From the NCBI RefSeq assembly GCF_009852415.1, contig NZ_WOXS01000002.1, positions 1,488,001-1,552,000 on the forward strand: a stretch of 64,000 nt of DNA. Reading direction: 5' to 3'. This DNA comes from Streptomyces sp. Tu 3180. GTDB taxonomy: Bacteria > Actinomycetota > Actinomycetes > Streptomycetales > Streptomycetaceae. Positions 8,778 through 16,986 of the stretch are shown piece by piece. Each line of letters begins with the position of its first letter. The first letter of the stretch is position 1. Below the pieces are notes generated by a model. It was not told where the DNA came from. It ran no database searches and was given only the letters and a program-made list of their open reading frames with translations. Made by a program: the position numbers and the translations under genes.

Positions 8778-9326
8778 CTAGGGGCGCTGCCTCGGCGGCC
8801 GCCACCCACCGGGCGCCCCGCCCTCGCCCAGCCGGTCCTCCAGCCGCCGGATGGCGGCCCGCACGCCCTCGCCGTAGCGGTCGTCGGCAAGGGTGCGGGC
8901 CGCGCCCCGGGCCCGGTGGAGGTGGGTGCGGGCGGCGTCGGGACGGCCGAGGCGGGCGTAGTCGGCGGCCAGGTTCAGGTGCAGCGACGGGTAGAGGGCC
9001 CGCACGGCGAGGGACCCCTCGTACCCGGCGGGCCGGTCCCCGACGACCTCCTCCGCGGCCGTCAGCGCCCGCAGGTCCCAGGCCAGTTCGTCCTCGGGGT
9101 CGTCCTGGGTGTCGGCGAGGTAGTGGGCCAGGGTGCAGCGGTGCAGCGGGTCGCCGTGCGCGCCGATCTCCGCCCACAGGCCGAGGAGGCGGTGCCGGGC
9201 CTCCTCGCGGTCGCCCGCGTGGTGCAGCATCACGACCTGCCCGATCCGTGTCAGCACGGCATCCGGCGCCGCCTGCCCCTGTCGCTCCGCCACCACGCCC
9301 TCCGCACCGCTCGCCGGCTGTCGCAC
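8778..9326 (-). CDS. TPR-like helical protein, unknown function
   Basis: A 182-aa all-helical protein with tetratricopeptide-like spacing: DREEARHRLLGLWAEIG, LHLNLAADYARLGRPDAARTHLHRA. No catalytic motif is seen. Such proteins in streptomycetes are annotated as hypothetical. It follows ung on the same strand after about 100 nt. The start is uncertain; the conserved part begins near VLTRIGQVV. Confidence 0.6.
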   Translation of the reverse strand: MRQPASGAEGVVAERQGQAAPDAVLTRIGQVVMLHHAGDREEARHRLLGLWAEIGAHGDPLHRCTLAHYLADTQDDPEDELAWDLRALTAAEEVVGDRPAGYEGSLAVRALYPSLHLNLAADYARLGRPDAARTHLHRARGAARTLADDRYGEGVRAAIRRLEDRLGEGGAPGGWRPPRQRP

Positions 9327-9429
9327 CCGACGCTAACGGCAGGCGGGGCCGATACCGGGCAGGCCGCTCCGTGGCACCCGGGCGGCCGGGGACGGGATCC
9401 GGCGGACCGGACCGCACCCCGGGGAGGCG

Positions 9430-10113
9430 TCAGCCCAGGTTCGGGATGGTCCAGTCGATCGGCTCGTGGCCCTGCGCGGCCACCGCCTCGTTGATCTGCG
9501 TGAACGGGCGGGAGCCGAAGAACTTCTTCGCCGACAGCGGCGAGGGGTGGGCGCCCTTGACCACCACGTGCCGGGTCTCGTCGATGAGCGGCAGCTTCTT
9601 CTGCGCGTAGTTCCCCCACAGCACGAAGACCGCCGGGTCGGGACGGCCGGCCACCGCGCGGATGACGGCGTCGGTGAACCTCTCCCAGCCGCGGCCCTTG
9701 TGCGAGTTGGCCTCGCCGCCGCGGACCGTGAGCACCGCGTTGAGCAGCAGCACGCCCTGCTCGGCCCACGGCATCAGATAGCCGTTGTCCGGGATGGGCG
9801 TGCCCAGCTCCGCCTGCATCTCCTTGTAGATGTTCCGCAGCGACGGCGGGATCCGCACCCCGGGCCGGACCGAGAAGCACAGGCCGTGCCCCTGCCCCTC
9901 GCCGTGGTAGGGGTCCTGGCCGAGGACCAGGACCTTCACCTTGTCGTACGGCGTGGCGTCCAGCGCCGCGAAGACCTCCTCGCGGGGCGGGTAGACGGGA
10001 CCCTTCGCCCGCTCCTCCTCGACGAACTCGGTCAGCTCCTTGAAGTAGGGCTGCTGCAGTTCGTCGCCCAGAACCCCGCGCCAGGACTCGGGCAGCATGG
10101 CGATGTCGGTCAC
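9430..10113 (-). CDS. ung: uracil-DNA glycosylase
   Basis: Family 1 uracil-DNA glycosylase of 227 aa, which removes uracil from DNA at the first step of base-excision repair. The GQDPYHGEGQGHGLCFSV water-activating motif (about residues 67-84) and the HPSPLS DNA-intercalation loop near residue 190 are both intact. Length matches the family. Streptomycetes commonly have two ung paralogues, so this may be one of a pair. Confidence 0.96.
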   Translation of the reverse strand: MTDIAMLPESWRGVLGDELQQPYFKELTEFVEEERAKGPVYPPREEVFAALDATPYDKVKVLVLGQDPYHGEGQGHGLCFSVRPGVRIPPSLRNIYKEMQAELGTPIPDNGYLMPWAEQGVLLLNAVLTVRGGEANSHKGRGWERFTDAVIRAVAGRPDPAVFVLWGNYAQKKLPLIDETRHVVVKGAHPSPLSAKKFFGSRPFTQINEAVAAQGHEPIDWTIPNLG

Positions 10114-10203
10114 GTCATTGTCCTCACGTGTGCGGTCGCTTCCAGGCTCCAGAACCTACAGGCGACCACTGACAGCCGGCCCCGCGGACGGCCGTGCCCG
10201 GTC

Positions 10204-11796
10204 CTACCAGCTGGTCTTCCGGGAGAGTTCCCCCACCATCATGATCGTGGACGGGTCCAGCGCCCGCTCCGCCCCCGAGATGTCCCGGCTCACGGCCACG
10301 TACTGCCGCCCCTGCCACAGCGGCAGCAGCCGCACGTCGTCGACGAGGATCTGCTGGGCCTCCTCGAACTGCTGCACCACGTTGCCGCGGTCGCTCTCGC
10401 GGCGGGAGCTGGGCAGCAGGTCGTCGGTGATCTTGGTGGCCTCGTAGGGCGTGCCGAGCGCGTTCTGCTTGCCGACGAACGGGGCGATGAAGTTGTCCGC
10501 GTCCGGGAAGTCGGGGAACCAGCCGCGCCCGAACACCGGGTACTCGCCCTTCTGGTAGCCCTCGACGTAGGTCTTCCAGGGGCGGCTCTTGAGCGTGACG
10601 TCGAACAGCTTCGAGGCCTCCAGCTGGCGCTCGAGCTCCTTGAACTCCAGCGCGGTCTCGGAGCCGTAGCGGTCCGTGGTGTACCAGAGGGTGAGCGGGA
10701 CCGGCTCGGTGATGCCCGCCGAGGTGAGGATCTGCCGGGCCTTGCCGACGTCGGGGTCGCCGTAGTCGTCGAAGAAACCGGTGGTGTGACCGGTCAGGCC
10801 CTTGGGGACCATGGAGTACAGCGGGTCGACCGTGTCCTTGTAGACCTTGTGCGCGATCGCCGCGCGGTCGACGACCTGGGCGACGGCCCGGCGCACCGCC
10901 TTCTTGCCGGCCCACGGGTCCTTCGGGTTGAACACCAGGTAACTGATGTCGGTCCCGGTGCCCTCGACCAGCTGGATCTCCTCCTCCTTGGAGGTCTTGC
11001 CCTGGAGGTCGATGATGTCACCGGCGGCCAGACCGCGGTAGGTCAGGTGGATCTGCTCGTCCCGCAGCGCCTCGACCATGGTGCCGGAGTCCTGGAAGTA
11101 GCGGATGGTCACCGCGTTGTTCCGGCGCTCGGCCTGGCCCTTGTAGCGGTCGTTGCGGACGAGTTCGGCCTCCTTGCCCTCCTCGTACGACTGGAGGGTG
11201 TACGGCCCGGAACCGACCACGCCGCCCTCCTTGCGCAGGGCGCCGGCCGGGTAGGCGCCGGGGGCGACGATCGACATGGCGGGGGTGGCGAGCACGAACG
11301 GGAAGGTGGCGTCCGGCTTGTTGAGGTAGAAGACCACCTCGCGCTCGTTCGGCGCCTGCACCCGTTCGAGGCTGCCCAGCAGACCGGCGGGGCCGCCGTT
11401 GACGTTGATCTCGCGGATCCGGTCGATGGAGTGCTTGACGGCCTTGGCGTCGAGCGCGCTGCCGTCGGAGAACTTCAGTCCCTCGCGCAGTTCGCAGCGG
11501 AACACCTGGTTGGAGCTGTCGGAGAACTCGCAGCTCTCGGCGGCGTCCGGCTGGGGCGTGCTCGCGCCGACGGGGTAACTCAACAGCGTCTGGTAGATGT
11601 TGCGGAACAGCTCCCAGGAACTGTCCCAGGAGGCGGCAGGGTCCAGCGTGCTGGGGGAGCTGGTGGTTCCCAGAATGATGGGTCCCTCGTCCTCCGGGGT
11701 GTCGGACGACAGGACGCCGCATCCGGCCACCAGGGACGATATGGACGCGATGGCCGCCACCCGCCGCAGGCATCGGTTCCGGTTGAACACGCGCAC
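10204..11796 (-). CDS. ABC transporter substrate-binding lipoprotein (family 5)
   Basis: A 530-aa peptide/nickel-type solute-binding protein of the DppA/OppA family. The GTG-started signal peptide ends in the lipobox VAGC; the mature protein opens with the family pattern SSPSTLDPAASWDSSWELFRNIYQTL split over two core strands. No permease or ATPase gene is adjacent, so it is an orphan that must share a transporter elsewhere or act as a sensor. Oligopeptides are the usual ligand. Confidence 0.9.
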   Translation of the reverse strand: MRVFNRNRCLRRVAAIASISSLVAGCGVLSSDTPEDEGPIILGTTSSPSTLDPAASWDSSWELFRNIYQTLLSYPVGASTPQPDAAESCEFSDSSNQVFRCELREGLKFSDGSALDAKAVKHSIDRIREINVNGGPAGLLGSLERVQAPNEREVVFYLNKPDATFPFVLATPAMSIVAPGAYPAGALRKEGGVVGSGPYTLQSYEEGKEAELVRNDRYKGQAERRNNAVTIRYFQDSGTMVEALRDEQIHLTYRGLAAGDIIDLQGKTSKEEEIQLVEGTGTDISYLVFNPKDPWAGKKAVRRAVAQVVDRAAIAHKVYKDTVDPLYSMVPKGLTGHTTGFFDDYGDPDVGKARQILTSAGITEPVPLTLWYTTDRYGSETALEFKELERQLEASKLFDVTLKSRPWKTYVEGYQKGEYPVFGRGWFPDFPDADNFIAPFVGKQNALGTPYEATKITDDLLPSSRRESDRGNVVQQFEEAQQILVDDVRLLPLWQGRQYVAVSRDISGAERALDPSTIMMVGELSRKTSW

Positions 11797-12013
11797 GCTC
11801 CTCGATCTGCCCTACCAAGGTCGGCAGACCATACCGCAGTGTTCCGCCCCGTGGACCTCTCCCGTACGACCCTTGAGACCGACCTGCGGATGACTACGTT
11901 GTCAGCGCCCTCCGGGGCCCGGAACGCCGGCACGGGCGCCGTTTCCGTCGACGGACACCCGTGCCGGGACCCCCGCACGCCGGGGCGCGCGGGGGTCCGG
12001 ACGGCGGGGCGGG

Positions 12014-12772
12014 TCAGGCCACGCCGGCGTTCAGGAAGATGCCGCCGTCGACCACCAGGGTCTGGCCGGTGACCCAGTCCGACTGCTCCGAGGTGAGGAA
12101 CGCGGCCGCACCGCCGATGTCGGACGGCACACCGAGCCGGCCCAGCGGGTAGGCCGCGGCGGCCTCCGCCTCCCGGCCCTCGTACAGCGCCTGGGCGAAC
12201 TTGGTCTTCACCACGGCCGGGGCGATGGCGTTGACCCGCACCCTGGGCGCGAACTCGTGCGCCAGCTGCTGGGTCAGGTTGATCAGCGCGGCCTTGCTGA
12301 CGCCGTAGGCGGCGATGAACGGCGAGGGCGCGAGGCCCGCGACGGAGGCGATGTTGACGATCGCGCCGCCGTTGTCCTTCTGCCAGGCGTGCCAGGTCTT
12401 CTGCGCGAAGCCGAGCGCCGAGATCACGTTGGTCTCGAACACCTTGCGCGCCACGTTCAGGTCGAGGTCGGCGATCGGCCCGAACACCGGGTTGGTGCCG
12501 GCGTTGTTGACCAGGTAGTCGACGCGGCCGAAGGCCTCCATCACGCGCTCCACGGCGGCGGCCTGGTGGGCCTCGTCGTGCGCCTTGCCGGCGACGTACA
12601 CGGCGCGGTCGGCGCCGAGCCTCTCGACCGCCTCCTTGAGGGCGTCCTCGCCCCGGCCGGTGATGCAGACGCGGTCGCCGCGCGCGACCAGCGCCTCGGC
12701 GACGCCGTAGCCGATGCCGCGGCTGGCACCGGTGACCAGGGCGACCTTGCCCGAGAGTTCCACAGAAGTCAT
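12014..12772 (-). CDS. SDR-family oxidoreductase (FabG-like)
   Basis: A 252-aa SDR with TGASRGIG near residues 15-22, the NNAGTNP motif, and catalytic Tyr/Lys in AAYGVSKAAL. It closely resembles 3-oxoacyl-ACP reductases. It is 14 nt downstream of the fabG-type gene on the same strand, with its ribosome site in the gap, so the two form an operon likely to act on related acyl substrates. Confidence 0.88.
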   Translation of the reverse strand: MTSVELSGKVALVTGASRGIGYGVAEALVARGDRVCITGRGEDALKEAVERLGADRAVYVAGKAHDEAHQAAAVERVMEAFGRVDYLVNNAGTNPVFGPIADLDLNVARKVFETNVISALGFAQKTWHAWQKDNGGAIVNIASVAGLAPSPFIAAYGVSKAALINLTQQLAHEFAPRVRVNAIAPAVVKTKFAQALYEGREAEAAAAYPLGRLGVPSDIGGAAAFLTSEQSDWVTGQTLVVDGGIFLNAGVA

Positions 12773-12786
12773 GTCCTCGGTCCTCC

Positions 12787-13548
12787 CTAGTCGAGCGGTC
12801 CGCCGGCGACGTACAGCACCTGGCCGGAGACGAAGCCGGCCTCCTCGCCGGTGAAGAAGGCGATGGCGTTGGCGATGTCCTCCGGTTCGCCGACGCGGTT
12901 CACCGGGATCTGGGTGGCGGCGGCGGCCTTGAAGTCCTCGAAGCCCATGCCGACGCGGTCGGCGGTGGCCTTGGTCATCTCGGTGGCGATGAAGCCGGGG
13001 GCGACGGCGTTGGCGGTGACGCCGAACTTGCCGAGCTCCTTGGCGAGGGTCTTGGTGAAGCCCTGCAGACCGGCCTTGGCGGCCGAGTAGTTGACCTGGC
13101 CTCGGTTGCCGAGCGCGGAGGAGGAGGACAGGTTGACGATCCGGCCGAAGCCCGCGTCCACCATGTGCTTCTGGCAGGCCCGGGACATCAGGAAGGCGCC
13201 GCGCAGGTGCACGTTCATGACGGTGTCCCAGTCGGAGACGCTCATCTTGAACAGCAGGTTGTCACGCAGCACGCCCGCGTTGTTGACCAGGATGGTCGGC
13301 GCGCCGAGCTCGTCCGCGATCCGCGCGACGGCGGCCTCGACCTGCGCCTCGTCGGAGACGTCGCAGCCGACCGCGACGGCCCTGCCACCCGCGGCGGTGA
13401 TCTTTTCGACGGTGTCCTCGCAGGCGGCCTCGTCGAGGTCGATCACGGCGACCGCCCGGCCCTCGGCGGCCAGTCGTACGGCGGTGGCGGCGCCGATGCC
13501 GCGCGCGGCGCCGGTGACGACCGCGACCCGCTGCTCAGTGGTGGACAT
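12787..13548 (-). CDS. fabG: 3-oxoacyl-ACP reductase FabG-type
   Basis: A 253-aa SDR with TGAARGIG, NNAGVLRDN, Ser-x12-YSAAKAGLQG and a C-terminal GQVLYVAGG, matching FabG-type beta-ketoacyl reductases closely. Streptomycetes have many such paralogues; this one is probably a secondary-metabolism or degradative acyl reductase rather than the essential FabG, because it lies outside the fab cluster and is paired with a second SDR. A TetR-style dyad lies about 50 bp upstream. Confidence 0.8.
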   Translation of the reverse strand: MSTTEQRVAVVTGAARGIGAATAVRLAAEGRAVAVIDLDEAACEDTVEKITAAGGRAVAVGCDVSDEAQVEAAVARIADELGAPTILVNNAGVLRDNLLFKMSVSDWDTVMNVHLRGAFLMSRACQKHMVDAGFGRIVNLSSSSALGNRGQVNYSAAKAGLQGFTKTLAKELGKFGVTANAVAPGFIATEMTKATADRVGMGFEDFKAAAATQIPVNRVGEPEDIANAIAFFTGEEAGFVSGQVLYVAGGPLD

Positions 13549-13598
13549 TGCTGCTTCTCCTCGCCCTTGGGATGCGGCTCCTGCGGCCGGACTCCATG

Positions 13599-13616
13599 AG
13601 TGAGCGACCGCTTAGT
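13599..13616. promoter_or_regulatory. TetR-type dyad upstream of the fabG pair
   Basis: AGTGAGCGACCGCTTAGT has the TnAGCG-NN-CGCTnA dyad shape known for TetR regulators of acyl-CoA metabolism in actinobacteria. It is 51 bp before the fabG start. No tetR gene is adjacent, so the regulator would be elsewhere. Confidence 0.5.
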
Positions 13617-13845
13617 ACCTTCAGCAGACGTGACGCTAGAAGCCCCGGCACCCGGTGTCAACGGCACACCGCGCGGGTGTGATCCATTCCCCGCACGGCC
13701 GGCTCCGCGACAGGCCGTGTTCCGCCCGTCGGCGGCCCGTTCCCACGCCCGCGCGGAGCACCCGATCGGCCCAGCGCTGCGCGCCGCCCCGGGCGGCCCC
13801 TGGCGTCGAAGCGCGGGCCACCCGTGGCCGGAAAGGAGGTGCTCC

Positions 13846-14406
13846 GTGCACCGTCGCACCGGTGCCGTGGGCACGCTGATCGCGCTCGCCGCGCTCGTGC
13901 CGACGGCCGACACCGCTCACGCCCGGGACCCGGACTGCCGCGACCTCGCCTTCCAGGAGGACGCGCAGAACCTGCTCGGCGCGGACCCGAGCGATCCCCA
14001 CCGGCTCGACGCGGAGCTGGGACCGGACGACGGAGTGGCCTGCGAGAAGCTCCCCCGGCGCGGCCTCGTCCCGTCCGCCGCCCGGCCCCGGACGCCCGTC
14101 CCCGCCGCCACCGGCCCGACGGCGCCCGTGACGCCTCCGGACCTGCTCGCGGCCCCCGTCCCTCCAGCCGGAACAGCGACGCCCACCGCGCCGACGACTC
14201 CCGCCGCACCGGCGACACCCGCCGCATCCGTGACTCCCCCCGCACCGGCGGCACCCGCCACCGCCGTGCCGGCGCGCGGCGTGCGGGGCGGCACGGGCGG
14301 CTCGTCGGACACCGGACCGAGCGGCTGGGACGTGGGGATCGGCGTGACGTTCGTGACGGGCGCCCTCCTCGCGACCGCGTACCTGGTCAAGCGCCGCCGG
14401 CCGTGA
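13846..14406 (+). CDS. cell-surface excalibur-domain protein
   Basis: A 186-aa exported protein. GTG at 13846 is fixed by a perfect AAAGGAGGT 5 nt upstream. A signal peptide (GTLIALAALVPTADTAHA) is followed by an excalibur-like calcium-binding module (DPDCRDLAFQEDAQNLL through DGVACEKLP), a Pro/Thr/Ala-rich wall-spanning linker and one C-terminal membrane helix ending in KRRRP. No LPxTG sortase signal is present, so it would stay anchored by the membrane helix. Role probably in cell-wall structure; function otherwise unknown. Confidence 0.8.
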   Translation: MHRRTGAVGTLIALAALVPTADTAHARDPDCRDLAFQEDAQNLLGADPSDPHRLDAELGPDDGVACEKLPRRGLVPSAARPRTPVPAATGPTAPVTPPDLLAAPVPPAGTATPTAPTTPAAPATPAASVTPPAPAAPATAVPARGVRGGTGGSSDTGPSGWDVGIGVTFVTGALLATAYLVKRRRP

Positions 14407-14410
14407 CGGC

Positions 14411-14426
14411 CGGAGCGCCGGCTCCG
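14411..14426. terminator. short hairpin after the excalibur gene
   Basis: CGGAGC-GCCG-GCTCCG, a 6-bp stem with a 4-nt loop, lies between the convergent excalibur and DUF3037 genes. Weak by itself. Confidence 0.35.
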
Positions 14427-14443
14427 CCGCCGGGCCGGCCGGG

Positions 14444-14827
14444 TCAGCGCACGAGCAGGTCGAGCAGCCGCTCCACCTCCGCCGCCGGATCGGCGGTGAG
14501 TCCGGTGTGCACGGGACCCGGCTGGACGATGGTGGAGCGGGGCGCGATCAGCCAGCGGAAGCGCCGCCCGGCATCGTCCCGCGCGGCCTGCCCCGCCGCC
14601 CCGCCCCCCGCGCAGACGCCCTCGACGGCGCGCAGCGCGGCCCGTACGCCGGGCAGATCGACCTCCGGGTCGAGGGCCAGCAGCCGCGGCTCGTCGAGGT
14701 GCGTGCGGGCCGCGACGAACGACTTGGGGCGGCAGTACACGAGCACTCCCGCGTTGACGCACTCACCGCGTTCGACGCGCGGCACCACCCGCAGCAGCGC
14801 GTACTCGAAGACGTGTCGTTCGTTCAC
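14444..14827 (-). CDS. DUF3037 protein
   Basis: A 127-aa DUF3037 protein (VFEYALLRVVPRVERGECVNAGVLVYC at the N-terminus). GTG at 14827 overlaps the stop of the upstream HipA-like gene by 4 bp (GTGA), so translation is coupled. The DUF3037/HipA-like pairing recurs in actinobacteria; the role is unknown. The 40 codons upstream of this GTG in the same frame look non-coding. Confidence 0.82.
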   Translation of the reverse strand: MNERHVFEYALLRVVPRVERGECVNAGVLVYCRPKSFVAARTHLDEPRLLALDPEVDLPGVRAALRAVEGVCAGGGAAGQAARDDAGRRFRWLIAPRSTIVQPGPVHTGLTADPAAEVERLLDLLVR

Positions 14828-15588
14828 CGGTCCCCCTCGAGGCCGTGGATGCGCTGGTGGACGGTGGCCGCGCGGGCGAGCAGCGGCCGGGCATAGGCCC
14901 GCCGGAGCTCGTCCGGCGTGCCGAAGCCGGGCTCGCCGGCCAGCCACACGTCGGGGATCTCCGCGGTGACCTCGGCGAGCAGGTCCTCGGTGACCCGCGG
15001 GGCCAGTTCCGCGGCGGCGGAGGCCACGTCCGGCGCGAAGGACCTCAGGGCGTGGTCGGAGGCGTCGTAGGGGCGCGCGGCGGAGCTCGCGGCACCGGGC
15101 CAGTTGTGGTGCCAGATCATGGTCGCCCCGTGGTCGATGAGCCAGAGCTCACCTCGCAGGCGGAGCAGGTTGGGGTTGCGCCAGGAGCGGTCGACGTTGT
15201 TCACCAGCGCGTCGAACCAGACGATCCGCCCGGCCTCCTCGGGGCTCACCTCGAAGGCGAGCGGGTCGAAGCCGAGGGCGCCGGAGAGGAAGTCCATGCC
15301 GAGGTTGGTGCCGCCGCTGGACTTCAGCAGCTCCTGCACCTCCTGGTCGGGCTCGCCGAGCCCCAGCACGGGGTCGAGTTCGACGGTGACCAGACCCGGC
15401 ACCCGCAGTCCCAGCCGGCGGGCGAGCTCCCCGCAGACCACTTCGGCGACCAGCGTCTTGCGGCCCTGTCCCGCACCGGTGAACTTCAGGACGTAGGTCC
15501 CGAGGTCGTCGGCCTCGATCAGTCCCGGCAGCGAGCCGCCCTCGCGCAGGGGCGCGATGAAGCGGGTCGCGATGACTTCCTTCAGCAT
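14824..15588 (-). CDS. HipA-like kinase-fold protein
   Basis: A 254-aa protein related to the HipA serine kinase fold: YVLKFTGAGQGRKTLVAEVVCGELARRLGL gives the ATP-lysine region split by the glycine-rich loop, WFDALVNNVDRSWRNPNLL resembles the catalytic HRD-like loop with its Asn metal ligand, and LWLIDHGATM the metal-binding Asp-His-Gly. It is shorter than Escherichia coli HipA and has no HipB antitoxin next to it; instead it is coupled to DUF3037. Whether it phosphorylates anything is not known. Confidence 0.8.
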   Translation of the reverse strand: MLKEVIATRFIAPLREGGSLPGLIEADDLGTYVLKFTGAGQGRKTLVAEVVCGELARRLGLRVPGLVTVELDPVLGLGEPDQEVQELLKSSGGTNLGMDFLSGALGFDPLAFEVSPEEAGRIVWFDALVNNVDRSWRNPNLLRLRGELWLIDHGATMIWHHNWPGAASSAARPYDASDHALRSFAPDVASAAAELAPRVTEDLLAEVTAEIPDVWLAGEPGFGTPDELRRAYARPLLARAATVHQRIHGLEGDR

Positions 15589-15789
15589 CGCCCCAGGCTA
15601 CTGGCGCGTCGCCGCACGTCGGAGGCGGCCGGGTGGGCGGGGTGCCTCCGCCGACAGCGAAACGACAGTCGTGGCTTACGCCGGTCCGACCCCGGGCGGG
15701 CCAAGCTCTCGGCAGTGCCTGAACGGCGCGGGCCCGTCGACCGTACCTCTCCACAGATCACGCGTTCTCCCCGGAAGGAACACACCGGC

Positions 15790-16324
15790 ATGACCAGCGC
15801 ATCGCTTCAGTCCTCCCCGAGCCCCCGGCCTCGCTCGAGCGGGGCGGTGCCCCCGCGGGACCGGCCCGCCGGACCGTCGTGGCGGCGGCCGGGGCGGCGG
15901 GTCTCGCCGTCGCGCTGACCGCGTGCGGGGGATCCGACGACGGCGCGTCGTCGTCCTCCTCCGCGGACTCCGGCTCCGCCGGCGGCTCGCAGGGCGACGC
16001 GGGCAGCGGTGGTTCGGGCGGAGGCGACGACGCCGCCGGTGCCGCGCTCGCCGCGACCGCCGACATCCCCGAGGGCGGCGGGAAGGTCTTCGCCGACCGC
16101 AAGGTGGTGGTCACGCAGCCGACGGCGGGCGAGTTCAAGGCGTTCTCGGCGACCTGCACCCATCAGGGGTGCGCGGTGAAGAGCGTCGCCGACGGGGTCA
16201 TCAACTGCCCCTGCCACAACAGCAACTTCTCCATCGCCGACGGCAGCGTGCAGAGCGGTCCGGCGACCAAACCCCTGCCCCCGTGCGGATCACCGTCAGC
16301 GGTGACTCGATCACCCTCGCCTGA
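15790..16324 (+). pseudogene. Rieske 2Fe-2S protein, two frameshifts
   Basis: Tat-exported Rieske-type iron-sulphur protein whose reading frame is broken twice. Translation from ATG 15790 (GGAAGGA upstream) begins MTSASLQ in one frame; the Tat motif and signal ARRTVVAAAGAAGLAVALTAC lie in a second frame from about 15864; the cluster motifs CTHQGC and CPCHNS are intact in that frame; the last residues VRITVSGDSITLA need a third frame after 16283, where one G seems missing. The first shift coincides with a copy of the dispersed repeat (15812-15859). Either a true pseudogene or an insertion plus a sequence error. Confidence 0.8.
15812..15859. repeat. dispersed repeat, copy B
   Basis: About 48 bp matching 5665-5710 (CCTCCCCG, CTCGAGCGGG, GGTGCCCCCG). 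It contains a small hairpin GGGGC-GGT-GCCCC. It is inserted just before the Tat motif of the Rieske gene and appears to have broken its frame. Confidence 0.7.
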
Positions 16325-16438
16325 GCGGGTGCCGCGACGGGCGCCCCGACGTTGCGCGGGGAAGGAAGACGGCCCATCCTTTCCCGACGCGGTGCCAGAG
16401 GATCTCCCTCCGGCACGACGCGGGAGAAGGGGGACCGC

Positions 16439-16909
16439 ATGACCGCCACGCAGCGCCGGGGCCGGAAGATCATGATGACGCCGGGCGAGCTGGACGACTT
16501 CCTCACCGGCCAGCGCACCTGCCGGGTCGCCACGGTGTCCGCCGACGGCGCGCCGCACGTCAGCACGCTCTGGTTCGCCTGGGACGGCACCTCGCTGTGG
16601 CTGTACTCGGTCGTCCGCAGCAGACGCTGGGCGGACCTGCGCCGGGATCCCCGGGTGGCGATCGTGGTGGACACCGGTGAGGAGTACGACGAGCTGCGCG
16701 GCGCGGAGCTGTCCGGTCGGGTGGAGTTCGTGGGCGAGATCCCGCGCACCGGCGAGCTGTGCGCGGAACTCGACGTCCCCGAGACCCTGTTCGCCCGCAA
16801 GAACTTCGGCCTGGACGAGATGCCCCACGACGGCCGGCACGCCTGGCTGCGGCTGACGCCGGAGAAGGTCGTGTCCTGGGACTTCAGGAAGCTGCGGACG
16901 CTCCGGTAG
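16439..16909 (+). CDS. pyridoxamine 5'-phosphate oxidase-fold protein
   Basis: A 156-aa split-barrel flavin/F420-binding protein: CRVATVSADGAPHVSTLWF near residue 25 and WADLRRDPRVAIVVDTG near residue 60 are the usual cofactor-side strands. Relatives use FMN, F420 or haem, and this one cannot be assigned more closely. ATG at 16439 follows GAGAAGGGGG; the frame upstream overlaps the Rieske remnant and is not coding. Confidence 0.82.
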   Translation: MTATQRRGRKIMMTPGELDDFLTGQRTCRVATVSADGAPHVSTLWFAWDGTSLWLYSVVRSRRWADLRRDPRVAIVVDTGEEYDELRGAELSGRVEFVGEIPRTGELCAELDVPETLFARKNFGLDEMPHDGRHAWLRLTPEKVVSWDFRKLRTLR

Positions 16910-16986
16910 CGGGCGGCTCGGCGGTGGGCGGGGCGGCGGGACCGCCCACCGCCCCTCCCACGCCCCGTTGCCCCGCGCCGCCCCTC

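Noticed and set aside
9466..12072. An 868-codon open frame on the plus strand
   Set aside because: Antisense to ung and the binding protein, both of which have clear motifs.
14824..15588. Classical hipBA toxin-antitoxin system
   Set aside because: No HipB-like HTH gene adjoins the HipA-like gene; its coupled partner is DUF3037.
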